DNA of 64,000 bases from positions 5,518,001 through 5,582,000 of the forward strand of contig OZ231127.1 of the NCBI GenBank assembly GCA_965153355.1. Direction: 5' to 3'. This DNA comes from Flaccisagitta enflata (Eukaryota > Chaetognatha > Sagittoidea > Aphragmophora). Below, piece after piece: positions 1 through 19,100 of the stretch (position 1 is the stretch's first letter; the number at the start of each line of letters is the position of its first letter). The notes beneath the pieces are model-generated. The model was not told the DNA's origin. It saw only the letters and a list, made by a program, of their open reading frames with translations, and did not search any database. The position numbers and the translations under genes were made by a program.

Positions 1-340
1 GCCCTATTCCTAGCCTCGAGGCCCAAGTCCCAGCCTGGCGGCCCGGATCCCAGCTTAAATTTCAGCCTTGAGGTCCAAATCCCAGCCATTGAAGCTATGA
101 TTAGGGCCTAAAGGCTGGGATTTGGGCCTTGAGATTAGGATCTGGGCCTCCAGGCTAAAATTTAGACCTCAAGACTGGGTTTTGGAGGGGAAGAAAGTGA
201 AGGAGGAAAAAATTCCCCATATATGTGAAAACATAGGTCATCGACCCCTTCGGGGCCACTGTCCTGCTTCCCCTCAAACTTCAAGCACAACTTACTAAGG
301 CATGGCACGGGTACCGCTGACCATCTAACGTTTTTGCGAC
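1..340. mobile_element. GGCC-TIR element with 20-bp minisatellite, right part (cut by window edge)
   Basis: Positions 1-180 are diverged ~20-bp units around GGCTGGGATTTGGGCCT; the unit orientation flips near position 100. A purine-rich spacer follows. Positions 223-267 carry the family's terminal block (ACATAGGTCATCG next to CCCCTTCGGGGCC). The outer arm at 309-340 (GGGTACCGCTGACCATCT, then GTTTTTGCGAC) is the reverse complement of the outer arms at 31309 and 62452. The left end is outside the window. No coding capacity is seen. Confidence 0.6.
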
Positions 341-480
341 TTTTACTTTTTTGGCATTTTTGAGCTTTGTGAGCTCGCTGCTCCTGCTCCTGAATGCCAA
401 AGTGACCTTTTCTATCATTGCCCTTTCCCACCCGCACGCGACTAGTGTAGCCATGTATCCGGCAAATATACAAATCTTTT
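338..480 (+). mobile_element. 3' half of AGTCGCG hairpin-family element
   Basis: This stretch matches the interior and 3' end of the complete copies at 27222, 40068 and 58871: TTTTACTTTTTTGG, then GCTCCTGCTCC, then CACCCGCACGCGACT and GTAGCCATGTATCCGGC. The 5' hairpin is absent, so the copy is truncated, probably where it abuts the preceding element. Confidence 0.55.
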
Positions 481-558
481 CCCCCAATCTGGTAACTTTG
501 GAACTAAACATGCCATACCTTTCAAGAAATATCCAACCATGAAAAGACTACAAATAAA

Positions 559-2172
<1,614 letters not shown>

Positions 2173-2225
2173 CATGAATTTTTTGAGTGATTGCCTAGTT
2201 AGTGCTGAGTACACCTAAATCAGTT

Positions 2226-2395
2226 GGAGCGTGTTTCTAGTGAGGACGACAATTGCGTTTCTTTCTGTCAAACACGATTACAGCTCAAACACATGTTCAT
2301 GAATAACAACCATCCTACTAGGGAGTGAGCAAAGTGAGAGAGCAAGCCCATGAATGGAGCGAGCAAGCAAAGCCAATGAGCAGGAAAAGGGGCTT
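2226..2395 (-). mobile_element. GTGTTTCTAGTGA-TIR element, partial copy
   Basis: GCGTGTTTCTAGTGAGGACG at 2228 matches the terminus of the copies at 3928, 4379 and 54455. The interior shows the same GAGTGAGCAAAGTGAG..GCCCATGAATGGAGCGAGC motifs. The other terminus is missing, and a GGCC-TIR fragment follows. Confidence 0.6.
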
Positions 2396-2404
2396 GAGAG
2401 GGCT

Positions 2405-2508
2405 GATTTGAGGCCTCAGGGAGAGGGGGGGATGGATGGATGGACAGATGGAATTCACCCGTGGCCTTCAGGACATCGGCCCTTTGGGGCCGCTGCCCAA
2501 AATGTATC
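2405..2508 (+). mobile_element. GGCC-TIR element end (subfamily 2), partial
   Basis: GGATGGATGGATGGACAGATGG is followed by AATTCACC, CAGGACATCGGCC and CTTTGGGGCCGCTGCCC. This matches the right end of the family copies at 39112 (reversed) and 47848. Only this end is present. Confidence 0.5.
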
Positions 2509-2554
2509 ACAAATGCTATTTTTCCCACTTTTCGACTTGATCACCACATATGGG

Positions 2555-2992
<438 letters not shown>

Positions 2993-3742
2993 TCATGGCA
3001 TGGATTGGTTGACGACCTATCGAAATTTGAAAAAAAAAAGCTAATTCGTTTGTCATTTTTGAAATACAAATTCAATTTGCTCGGCGACCCCTTGACCGAT
3101 TGAAACGAAATTTTACACAGACAAACTACTTAAAAAAAGCCGTCGAATGAGCCCAATCCCAGCATTGTGGCGTTATTAGAAGAAGAGCTATGATTTTTTA
3201 AAGATTAAAAAATTTCGATCGTTTCGAGCAAATAACTGTCATTTACATTCCCTTCGAGGAAGTGATTTTAACAAAAAATGTGCTTTAGTAAAAACTTGCC
3301 GAAGGGTGATTTGTGATCCATAGGCGACATGGAACACTTCTCCACCCCTCAGGTCTTTGGACACTCAATTCTGGCCTATGCGGAGTAAACGACCGCCGTG
3401 TCCTGCGAAGGCAAGCAACTCTGTAACCATCCTTTCTCTCACGTAGGTCCGCCAGACGATCATTGAATAGGACTTGGTAGGTAGGTTTGTAGATTACTTG
3501 TAAACTCGTCCATGTATCCATCTTTCTCATCGCCTTATTCGATTAAAGACTATTAAATACCTTCTCATTGTTCAATAAGAACCCATTGGAACTCTTAATG
3601 GTTTGACGCATCATAACATGTATGAGCCAGTCCTTACCTGCTGTGTGGTACCCCACAATTTTCCTTCTCAACTCACCCACGAATATTCCCCAACATTTTT
3701 CTCCCCTCAATTTGTCTCTCGTCGGGCCCCAAACCAAAAAAG
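2993..3742. other. No feature seen
   Basis: AT-rich unique-looking sequence. It presumably holds the promoter and 5' UTR of the gene starting at 3743, but no convincing TATA or initiator can be singled out. A minus-strand 81-codon frame (3285-3530) has no supporting splice or domain signal. Confidence 0.4.
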
Positions 3743-7978
<4,236 letters not shown>

Positions 7979-8329
7979 CAAAGAAGAGATGGCTAATTGA
8001 AAGTCACACGTTAAGGAGACGGATTGTCTGAAATCATCACCAAGATTTCCAAAGGGATTATGGATATTCTGCCGACACTTGGTAAAATCGTACTTTGCTC
8101 TTTCTTATTACCGTTCTTAAGCAGTTTTTCGATATCTACCTCTGTCTCTGTCATCTTAATCAAATTAGCATGTCTCCCAGGTTTTGCCTCCTGACTCCTG
8201 AGCATAACAGACTGTTCAATTTACTCCTTTTGTTTATTTCACAGGATTTTACATCATCTTTTTTTGGCGGATCGAAAAAGGAGATTAGAATAAACGGAAT
8301 AAACGGAATTTACGCGGCAGTGAACTTGA

Positions 8330-8335
8330 AATAAA
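8330..8335 (+). terminator. Possible poly(A) signal AATAAA of the precursor gene
   Basis: AATAAA occurs 352 bp after the stop codon at 7978, in unique-looking sequence. It is the most prominent candidate before the satellites resume; other AATAAA hexamers occur by chance in this AT-rich DNA. Confidence 0.35.
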
Positions 8336-8898
8336 AGAAACATTTGGCAGGCGAATTTATTCTTAAAGGAAAAAAAAAACCCTTTTTGTTCATTTACTCC
8401 CTCTTTGAAAAAGTCGATTGTGACAATGTGACAGTCGTCTGTTGTGAAACCGTTGTTAACGCTAGCAGATACCTCCTTTGTGAAATATGTCTTGATACCA
8501 GATATTTGTTTTAGATCCTTGTTCATTTGCCGTAGATGAAGGAAAACAAAAAATGAAGGGCAATCTTATTTGACTCTCTGACATTTTGATTTGGGGCAAA
8601 ATCAGGGATTTTAAAAGGAAGAATTCACTTTGAATATTATGTACTTTATTTCATTGTTTTTTTTTTCTTTGTTTCCGTGATTTTTGTTTTTTCTTTGTTT
8701 TGATTCTCCCTTTTCACCGCGGTAACACCCCGCTGTAACGGGCCCAAGAGTAACAAAAATCTACCAATAATGAAAAACAAACGTTGGTCCCTTCATATTG
8801 TTTCCTTTATTTCCTGTATTGGCAATAACAGAAATCCGCCTGTAAAAGATTAATTTTGTTGGTCCCTTGGCATTCGTAATATCGGGGTTCAGCTGTGC
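8336..8898. other. No gene seen
   Basis: AT-rich sequence. A short motif at 8722-8750 (GTAACACCCCGCTGTAACGG) resembles 25317-25341 (GTTACACCCCGCAGTAAAACGG), perhaps a diverged dispersed repeat. No coding exon is supported. Confidence 0.4.
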
Positions 8899-8904
8899 TT
8901 TCCT

Positions 8905-8988
<84 letters not shown>

Positions 8989-9030
8989 TTTTCCTTTCTT
9001 TCTTTCTTTCTTTATTTCTTTCTACAATCA
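8899..9030 (+). repeat. (TTTC)n microsatellite
   Basis: About 130 bp of TTTC tetranucleotides. Phe/Leu/Ser-rich open frames here are artefacts. Confidence 0.97.
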
Positions 9031-9137
9031 TTTCTTTTTTTCCTTTCAGACCTTTTTTCCATTATGCATCCAAAGTTCCAAAGATAAACAAAGGAGCTGA
9101 AAATAAATATGCACATTTTTCATGAATTTTGAACAGA

Positions 9138-9142
9138 AAAAA

Positions 9143-9173
<31 letters not shown>

Positions 9174-9175
9174 GA
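9138..9175 (+). repeat. Poly(A) tract
   Basis: A near-pure adenine run just downstream of a TTTC repeat. No adjoining retroposon body or target duplication could be recognised. Confidence 0.9.
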
Positions 9176-9357
9176 CGAAAATAAAAAGGTATATTTTGAG
9201 AAAATATAAGGGAAACAGTGACAACACGAATCGGAGAAAGAACTCCCTGATGAAAATCAGAAATATTCTATAGACGACCAAAATAAGATGGAAAATATCA
9301 ATATTTGAGTGTATTCTAATTTCGACGCGACACAACGTCTCGCCACTTCTCGCCGTC

Positions 9358-9464
<107 letters not shown>

Positions 9465-9850
9465 CTCTCATATCTATTCCAGCACTGAGTGTGTACTTGG
9501 GAAAACAATCTTGACATATTTCTCTTTCAGTTTATTTTTTCACGTATGGTTGGGAAAAAAGTAGAAGTCTGTCTTCAACTTTTTGACATATTCGAGAAAA
9601 ACAGGGTTTTTCTTTTCTTATGAGGAAGTTGGGAATCTCCACCGACCGAATGGGGCCTCCAATGAAATTGATAGGGTAAGTAAATTCGATAATTCTCTTT
9701 CATTTGGCGCCAAGCAGAATGCTCTTTGACAAATATTTTTTGCGCTATGATTTTTTAAAGATTTATTTACGAAAAATTCAAATGGAATTTTTTTTGATTT
9801 TTTATGATTTTGTGTAGGATCAATAAAGGAGTGTATTTGTGTTTACTTGA

Positions 9851-10310
9851 GCATGCAAATACAAAAAACATGTTTATGAGCACAGCTGCTCATGTGTTAG
9901 GGCGTTTTTGAGCATTTTAGCTCATTTAGCTCACTTAGCTCAGTCAATTCTTTCTGATTTTAAATGCGATAAATGAATAAATATTTTCATCTTTGTTTAA
10001 GCAAGCAAATAAAAAAAAAACATGTCAGTAAGCAGAGCTGCTCATCTGTGAGGGCATTTTAAGTATTCTAGATCATTTAGCATGCTCTTTTTCTCTGATT
10101 TTAAATAGGATGAATAAATCAATGTTTTGACTAAAGCATGCAAATACAAGAGAGCAGGTCAGTGAGCAAAGCTGGTTGTCTGGTTGAATTATTTTGAATA
10201 TTTTAGCTCATCTCGCTCATTTGGCTCAGTCCTATTTTTATCTGATTTTCAGTGCAATCAATATATACAATTGCTTTTGATTTGATCTAACAAATAAAAA
10301 AAATTTCAGT
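9851..10310 (+). repeat. ~145-bp tandem repeat, about 3.2 copies
   Basis: Copies start near 9851, 10000, 10135 and (partial) 10287. Each has GCATGCAAATAC-like sequence, then CAGTGAGCA.AGCTGCTCAT, then TTTTAGCTCATTTAGCTCA and a TCTGATTTTAAAT segment. The spacing varies (149, 135 and ~150 bp), so the copies are old. Not coding. Confidence 0.8.
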
Positions 10311-11600
<1,290 letters not shown>

Positions 11601-11667
11601 GAGGTATTATGTGACGATGTAGACGATGCAAATTGGTTTGGTATAGTGTAACAGTGTAGATGATGGG

Positions 11668-11735
11668 TCCGCCAGGTCTGAAGCCAAAGCCAGGTCAGAA
11701 ACCAAGGCAAGGTCAGAAACCAAGGCGGCAGTAGG
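11668..11735 (+). repeat. 18-bp tandem repeat (GGTCAGAAACCAAGGCAA)
   Basis: Three to four imperfect units of GCCAGGTCTGAAGCCAAA / GGTCAGAAACCAAGGC. A short local duplication with no coding support. Confidence 0.7.
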
Positions 11736-11899
11736 TCTGTAAACAGACGCCCCCGGAGTAAACTCCGAGGAATCAGTAGGACTAATCAGGAGAATAAACT
11801 CCCGAATCGTCATCAGTAGGACCCCTTTCGGAGTCAGGAGTTAGAGTTCTTGTAGCTGTTCATTTTTTCGTAGGAAATTAGAATCTACTTGAATTTGTG

Positions 11900-13226
11900 T
11901 AAGCCTAACCTTACCTAACCTCACCCTACCTGACTAACCTAAACCAACCCAACTAGCCTAACTGTGAGATCTATCTGGTTTATTATGATGATCATTTGTG
12001 GTGTGATTTATCCCTGCAACGAGGATTAGTACAATTACTTTTGTGTTCATAACTATTGAGGAGATGTTTTTTAGTTTTACTTTTAAACAAATGTTTCTGT
12101 TGAATTATTCTAAGGTCATCCGGGTGGTTGTTCCAGAGTTGTGGGCCGTTTGCACTGTAGCTGTTGGATGCAGCTCTGGATCTAAAATTCAATATCTTGA
12201 GATCAAGTGGGTTCTGGGCTTGACCTCTTAGACTATAATTGGAGCTATGCTGGTTATAGCAAAAATTCTGAATCATTTTTGGAGCACGTTTATAATAGCA
12301 ATCATGTGTAAGTACCAAACACTGCTGAGCATAGAGATCTTCAAATTTTAGTAAGCCAAGTTGTTTCATTCGGGGCTCAGTATGAGCCGAGAAATAGGAC
12401 TTAGTGATGGTTCTTATGGCTCTTTTTTGGATGTTAATGATTCTTTTTTTGTTTTGGGCTGTGCAGCCGCCCCAGGGGGGTAACCCATACATGAGGTGGG
12501 GCTGGATAAATGAGTGGTAAAGAATTTTTAGGGTGGGTGGCGGTAGAAATTTTTTTACTCGGTTGGTTATGCTGTTACTGCGAGATATTTTGTTGGCAAC
12601 ATTTGTGCAGTGATGATCCCAGCTCAATGTACTATCTATTGTTATACCAAGAAATGATGCCGCTTCATCAATACTGAGCTGTACGCCATCTAGGAGGATT
12701 TCTAGCTGTTTCTGGCTACTGGGGAGTGATTTCCTTCGGAAAATTACAGTTTTGGTTTTCTTGGGGTTAAGCTTGAGTTGGTTTGCTTTAAAATAATCAT
12801 TTATTCCTTCCAGTTCCTGGTTTAGCTCATATTCCAATTTATTTAAGTCATTGCCTTTGATTAGCAGGTTGGTATCATCAGCAAAAATTACACATTTTAG
12901 ATTGGCAGCTGCTGGAAGATCGTTAATGTAGAGAAGGAATAGGAGCGGGCCTAATATACTACCTTGAGGGACACCTGTTTTCAATGGTAGGACAAAACTT
13001 TTGCATCCGTGCAGTTCTACATATTGGTAACGATTGCTCAGGTAAGACTTAAACCAGTCTAGTGCTCTTCCACGGATACCATAATGTTCAAGTTTGCTAA
13101 GTAGTATGTTATGGTTCAGAGTGTCAAAAGCTTTGCTGAGGTCACAGAATACGCCTATCCCATAATGGCCCTGTTCAATGGTTTCTTCTATAGATTTTAT
13201 ATATGCTCTTTTATTTCGTCAGCAAT
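11900..13226 (-). pseudogene. LINE-B, 3' part of reverse transcriptase ORF and 3' tail
   Basis: On the minus strand the frame runs from about 13226 to the stop near 11992. It contains the palm of a non-LTR reverse transcriptase: DLSKAFDTLNH, then KTGVPQGSILGPLLFLLYIN, then the catalytic FADD (CVIFADDTNLL). It ends with the thumb and a Cys/His-containing tail (NCTNPRCRDKSHH). The motif set is typical of the Jockey/CR1/L2 group. The 3' tail (11905-11962) is made of TTAGG-like short repeats. The upstream half lies at 24257-25258, because LINE-A inserted between the two halves. The open part is intact, but the copy is physically split and lacks its 5' region, so it is dead. Confidence 0.88.
11905..11962 (-). 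repeat. LINE-B 3' terminal short repeats
   Basis: CTAACCTTACCTAACCTCAC-type repeats on the plus strand follow the LINE-B stop codon. CR1/L2-like elements often end in short tandem repeats instead of poly(A). This tract is irregular and should not be taken for telomeric repeat. Confidence 0.6.
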
Positions 13227-15157
13227 AAAGCGACAGATGTAAATAATCAGAAAAAAAAAATAAAAGGAAAATTTACAATAAATAGTTCATTCATTCAATT
13301 CAATGGCAAGGTTTATAGCGAGGTTTGCAACCACTTTGTTGCGATGATGTGGTAGAGAGTCATTGAAACGCTTTTTTGCTTTTGCAAATAGTTCTGTTAC
13401 AGAACAATAACCAAAAGACTCGCGAAGTGTTCTCACACTTTCCCAACGATTATAACCGAAGATTAAGCGCAGTGCATCATTTACAGTGGTATTGCACTCT
13501 TGCATTTGCTTCGATGTGAAATCTTTCACTGCACAGGCATATGTCAATGTCGGGATACAGTTGGAATACAAAAGATGGAGTAAAATCTCCTCGCTTGGCT
13601 TGTTCACAGCTCGTAGTATTGAGTTTGATGCACGATAAAAGGACGAGAGGTCAGAGGAGGCAGAGAATGATATGCCTTTGTCAGCAACAACTTGTGTTCC
13701 CAGATATCTCACGCTCTCACAGTATTCGATTTTATCGCCATTTAGATAAATGGGATGCAACTTATCGTAGTCAATTTTGTTTTTTGAAAATACCAGAATC
13801 TTTGACTTTTTTGCATTGAATGTGAGACCGAATTCGTTGCAGTAAGCCGCACTTTGTTGTATGAGTTTGTCCAATGCAGCCCTAGTGGGCGCCAAAAGGC
13901 ACAAATCATCCGCAAAAAGAATCATTGCCAGGAAAAGACCAAAGAGGTGGCAACCAATTTTCATTTTCCGCAGGATTTCAGACAAATCGTCTACGTAGCA
14001 ACCAAATAGGTCTGGGGAGTTGATCCCCCCTTGTTTGATGCCCAAGGGAACTTTAAAACGTCGGCTGATCTCATCCCCCCATTTGACACATGAAGACATG
14101 TTTACGTACCAGTAGATGAGGCACAAAAGTATACATAGAGGAACGCCCCGTGAAATTAATTTAGAAAATAATCCATAGTGGGAGATCCGATCAAAGGCCT
14201 TTGTGCAATCCAAATAGGCTACATATACATTCGACCCGTGGTTTAGGAAGTGTTCAACAGAGGATTTCATTGTGTACAGTGCGTGATTAGTGCTGGTTCT
14301 ATGTTTGAAGCCAAACTGAAGCTCATCTGTACCAATCAAATGACATGTTTTTCGCTGTATGGCCAACTCATATAGTTTGGCGGTTATGCAACCAAGGGTG
14401 ATCCCCCTGTAATTTGAAGGGTCCGACAAGTCCCCTTGAGAGTCTTTTACAATAGGTGTGATTGTTCCCTGTAAGAAGTCAGCAGGCACATACCCGTGTT
14501 GTATGAGCCCATTGAAGAGTAAGTGAAAGTGGCACAACAGTTCTGGACTTCCAAGAAGAATGTGCTCTGGCTTGCATCTACCAGATGAAGCTTTACCAGG
14601 CTTTATTTTACTAATGATATCAATCATATCATCCCATGTTAATAGGTATGGAGAAATTCTGTCATTCAGATGATCATTAAAATAGGCGGTGTAATCTTTC
14701 TCGAAGTTAGTTTTTAATTTCAAATGCTCAGGCGTGTCGTGATTGCTGTAAACTGACTCAAAATATGTTGCAAAAGTTTCTGCGATATTTTTTGCATCAG
14801 TTTCGCCGCTTATTCTTGTTACAAGGGACTCGCGAGCACCATTGAGCTTATTCCAACTCTTCCAAAAGGAAATGCCGTCTTTATTCTCTAAGTCTCTGTG
14901 CATGGCATCAATGTGGGCTCTTTCCGAAGCAGACTTTTTTTTACGCAGTGCTGATTTGTATGAATAATGACAGTTCTTTCTGCATTCATAAACCGGCCCT
15001 GATTTGGGGCAGCCGAGACTTTTCCAATAATTGTTGCATTCTATCGATTTTGCCTTCAAATCAGACAAGTCGTTATCCCAGAAATCCCGTTGAAAGTTGG
15101 GATCAGATTTGGGCAAAACATTTTCAGCGTCTACAACTGCTGCCAAGATATCATGGT
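13227..15157 (-). pseudogene. LINE-A, 3' part: reverse transcriptase ORF
   Basis: A second non-LTR retrotransposon. The frame stays open on the minus strand from 15157 to the stop at 13287. It carries reverse transcriptase motifs: YRGITLGCITAKLYELAIQ, LDCTKAFDRISHYG, LGIKQGGINSPDLFGCYVDD and the catalytic FADD (MILFADDLCLLAP). About 60 bp of 3' UTR follow, without poly(A). The endonuclease end of the same ORF is at 23906-24256, across the BEL element, and the frame matches after removal of one 5-bp target copy. The methionine near 15332 lies in the LTR and is not a real start. The GIKQGG motif differs from LINE-B, so this is another lineage; I do not assign a clade. Confidence 0.88.
15153..15157. 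repeat. Target-site duplication ATGGT (left)
   Basis: ATGGT directly precedes the 5' LTR and is repeated at 23906-23910 directly after the 3' LTR. A 5-bp duplication fits BEL/Pao integration. Confidence 0.92.
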
Positions 15158-16074
15158 TGTTAGAAATGTACGTCCGTCCGTTTATTGGGTATGTGTGCTT
15201 TTGTTTCTTTTGCGTGCTTTTGGCTTTTCTTCTTTCTCTATCATTCAATGCCGGTGTCTTTTGTTTCTCGCCATTTTTTATATTGAACGCTAGATGGGTA
15301 ACCATATGGTTGCGCCTTGTATTTTGTGCCATTTGTTTTTATTACGTAGGCATACATACGTAACTCGTCTTTCGTATCATCCAATTTTTGGATTGATTGA
15401 TTTTATTTATTTGCGGCATTGCTTCCTAAAGTGATTGATTGATTTTTCGTGATTGATTGAATGTGCCCTTGGAATTTGCTAATTTCAATAATCTCTCATC
15501 TTTTTATTGCAGATGAACTTATGAACGGACAATTAACGTTAATTTGACTTCGACAGACTGTGGGTTGAAACCAACGAAAGTGGGCCTAAAAGTAAGTTTT
15601 ATAGACGCGTCTTTGCTTTTATTAACGTTGTTTTTATCTTGTCTTCCGGTCTGTTATTTTTGTCTTTTGCCCTTTTGCATTTTTATCGCCGGATTTTAGT
15701 ATGGTTTTTATCGCTTGCCCGATCAGCTTACTATGGGGATGATATGGATGAATCTAATGGGATAGGCCGGGGCAGGGGCAGGTATTATCAGGTGGCATGG
15801 GCTCTGAAGAAGATGAACATGTTGTCATGTGCTGTTTCTGTCCTTTATTGTGTCCTGTCTCGATTTCATGTTATCTTTTGCGTTTGCTGATCAAAATTAA
15901 CGCCCACTTTCCCTTTCATTTTTCCCCCCTCTCTTCAGTTGTTGAAATTTTTATGGAATAAACGAGACGATCGCCTTCCTATTTTCCAATCGGCCAACTT
16001 TCTTTCACCACAAGTCGTCAGTCAGATAGACGCTCATAGACAGTGCCAGTTGAAACTCGTGGGCGTAATTTATA
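15158..16074 (+). repeat. 5' LTR (917 bp)
   Basis: It starts TGTTAGAAATGTACGTCC and ends GGGCGTAATTTATA. It differs from the 3' LTR in only two places I could find, both homopolymer-length changes: one more C in a C run near 15926 and one fewer T in a T run near 15950. The end is TA instead of canonical CA; the boundary is fixed by the target duplication and by loss of similarity. Confidence 0.93.
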
Positions 16075-16137
16075 TTTCAACAATTTAAAAACGACGCGAT
16101 TCTTTCCATCTTCGACCTCCGAAAGCGAAATTGGACA

Positions 16138-19100
16138 ATGGCAGCCGCGCGTAACGACGACACCGTCTCGACTGCTTCAACGTCATCTCGTGTATCTCAC
16201 TTCGGTTTGAATCAGTGTCCGAGGTCGAATCGTTTGCGCGCAATGAGGAACGACATCACTGCGGAAATGGAAGGATGCCGGCGCCTTTTCGACGCCGTCG
16301 CCACTTGCACCGAAGGGACGAACGACTTCGATGACGCCGCCTGTGAATCAGATGGCGCTCGGCACGGCCTTCGGGATATGGTGTACGACTTTATATCATA
16401 CGCAAGGCAGATGGCGCTCGACTCGATGCCCGGCGACCCTCTTCGATTCGCGGCGTCCACTCTGCGTCGAATTCGGCGTGAATGGGACTCCATGCGTTTC
16501 TTCGATCGTGAAAACTATCCAGAGGGTTTTCCTTCCAACGCCGACATCGTCAACGCAGTGAATAACGACATCGGGAATCGTAAAAGACCCGTCAATGAAT
16601 TCTCATGGAACAGTCTCCCAACTGACACTCACGCTGCCCGTGACAATGTTAATGGCGCTCCAACCCCAAGGATGCGAACGTCGTCGCCAAACCCCGACGG
16701 ATCCGAATACTTGCCACTTCCGGCCCCTCGACATGGTGCGCAATCTCCAACTGGCGGTCAATTCTTAAATCTGCCGCCGATCCAAAGAGGAGATGCCGTC
16801 AATCAGTGGGTCTCAGATCTGGTCTCGGAAATCGAACCTGCGCGTGCGTCTCCGATGGAGCAAGCTGACGACATGCTTGCGGATCTCGACGACGCCGATG
16901 CTCTCGCAAGAGGTCGTGGGGTGATCAACGGATTAACGCCGCAGGAGAGGGCGAGGCGACGCTTTGTCAACAGGAGTGCGGAGAGAGACAGATGGGGTAG
17001 ACAGCTGGAGGAGGAAATGCGACAAGGCCGTCGGCTAATAGACGATATGCAGCAGCAACAACGGGAGGAGGAGCAGCGACAGCAACAGGAGCAACAGCAG
17101 CAGCATCAATTGCAGATGCAGCAGCAACAACTCCAACAGCAACGTCAACTCCACCGACCACAGGAGCAGCAGCAAACGATGGCTCAACGGCAGCAGCAAG
17201 AGCTGTTGCAGCAGCAGCAGTTGCAACAACTCCAACAATTTCGTCAGCAAGATCAACATCAGATCCTGCAGCCGGCGCCACAACATGTGGATCAACAACA
17301 GCAACAAAACGATCAACAGCAGCAACAACAGCAGCAGCAACAACAGCACCAACAAGATTTGCTGCTTCAGCAACAACAGCAACAACAACAAGAGCTGCAA
17401 CAACGTCAACCGGCAACGCAGCCGCAAGAACAACAACAACAGCGGCAAAATGATGCAGGAGAACGTATGCAACAGCAACTGCAGCAACAACAGCAACCTT
17501 CCGCCGCAATCCCAGCGGTGGTAGTGGATCCTCCAGCGTCAAATGACCATCTTGTCGAAAGCATGAATGTTAGTGAGGAGACAGAAGAAGCGAGACAGCA
17601 ACGCCTTGCAGAACAACGACTGCGCATGATGGCTGAAGGTGAAGGTGGTGGTGCAGCAACAGCCCCAAAGGCGCCGATCGCGGTGCCATTGGGATTCCAA
17701 CAGCGAAGCTCATCACAAGAAGACAAAGAGTTATACGACAGAATGTGTAACTTTCGCCAGCAGCAGCAGCGAGATGAAGATAGAAGGGCAGGAGTATTCA
17801 ACAATGCGGCAGAGATGCAACGAAGGCATTGGAATAGCCTGAACGACGGCGGCATTGGTGGAGCTTTAGAGCAGCGAGATGTGAAGCTTAGACAACTGTC
17901 TGAGCTGGACAAGCAGCAGCCGCAGCATCCATCAAAGGACCGTCGATCTATTTTCAATTTGAACTTACAGCAACGTCATGTGCAGCCAGTGGAAACGTCC
18001 GTTAAGCAGCCGATGCAGCAGCAGCAACAGGTGGAGCAGCAGCAGCAGCAAGGACAGCGACAGCATCAACTGCAGCAGCAGAATGAGCAGCAACAGCATC
18101 CTGACCAGCAGCAGCAGCTTCAACATCAACAGTGGCAGCAGCAACGGTTTCAACAACAGCAACAGCATCAGTATCAGCATCATCAAGCTCCAGCGGCAAC
18201 GATTCTCCCTACCGCACCGGAAGTGATCTTCGAAAAGCAGATTGGTTCTGCTAGAAGGGAGACTGGACTTCCCCGTCAAGAGGAAAAGGTCTTCAACACA
18301 GCCGGAAGCGGAGGTGATGCAACGGAGGCGATGCGCAGGAGGCAGAGGCAGGAGGCCGCTGACGCGAAGTTGGCACAGCAGCTGCAGGATAAGGAGAGAA
18401 GAAAAGTCGCTCCAAAGAAGACAATGAGTGGATTGCAGCCGAAGGCGCCAAAAGTAGCGCAAGCGCCTCTAGCAACGCCTCAAGCGGAAGTCATCCAGCA
18501 GAATCAACGTTTGCAGCAAGAAGTGGATAGTTTGAGGATGCAGATTCAGCAGAGAGACTTTGACCTTGCCGCAGCGAGAGAAGAAGAAAAACAACGAAAA
18601 GAAGAACAACAACAGCGACAGTACGTCCGCCAAGATTTTGATGCTCCCCGATTCCATCGAGATGATCGTCAACAACAAATGAATCAGCAAGAAGAGGTTG
18701 GGTGGAGTGTGAAAACTACCAAAAAGAGATCTCCGGTCAAAGTCGGGGGTCAATACGCCCTTACCCAACAAGACCCAGCGTATCATCAGGTGGAGCTTCA
18801 TCAAGTAGCTCGTCAACCGGAAGTTCATGTACAGATGCCCAACAATCCGGCTCTGGACATGTTCTTGGAGAGGGCGGCGTACAACGATTATATGCGAGCA
18901 AGGGAGGTCGGCCTCAAAGCATTGGAGAGAGCAAGACCTGAGAAGCCTCTGCAGGAGCTTTCATCCACCGATTTCATGATGTGGAAGAGGAAGTTCAAAG
19001 ATGCTGAAAAGCATGAAGGCTTGACGCAAATGGACATCTTATTGGAATTGCCTAAGTGGTTTGCTGGTCCGGCAAAGGAGATCATTGAAACTGCGACGAT

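Noticed and set aside
11905-11962. TTAGG-like repeats as telomeric DNA
   Set aside because: Irregular, short, and exactly at the 3' end of LINE-B, where terminal short repeats are expected.
15158-15332. ATG at 15332 as the start of the LINE-A reverse transcriptase ORF
   Set aside because: It lies inside the BEL/Pao LTR; the same open stretch exists at the other LTR (22989-23163), and the true upstream LINE-A sequence is at 23906-24256.
17035-18462. Long antisense frames under gag
   Set aside because: Shadows of the CAG/CAA glutamine repeats (poly-Leu, poly-Val/Ala on the other strand).
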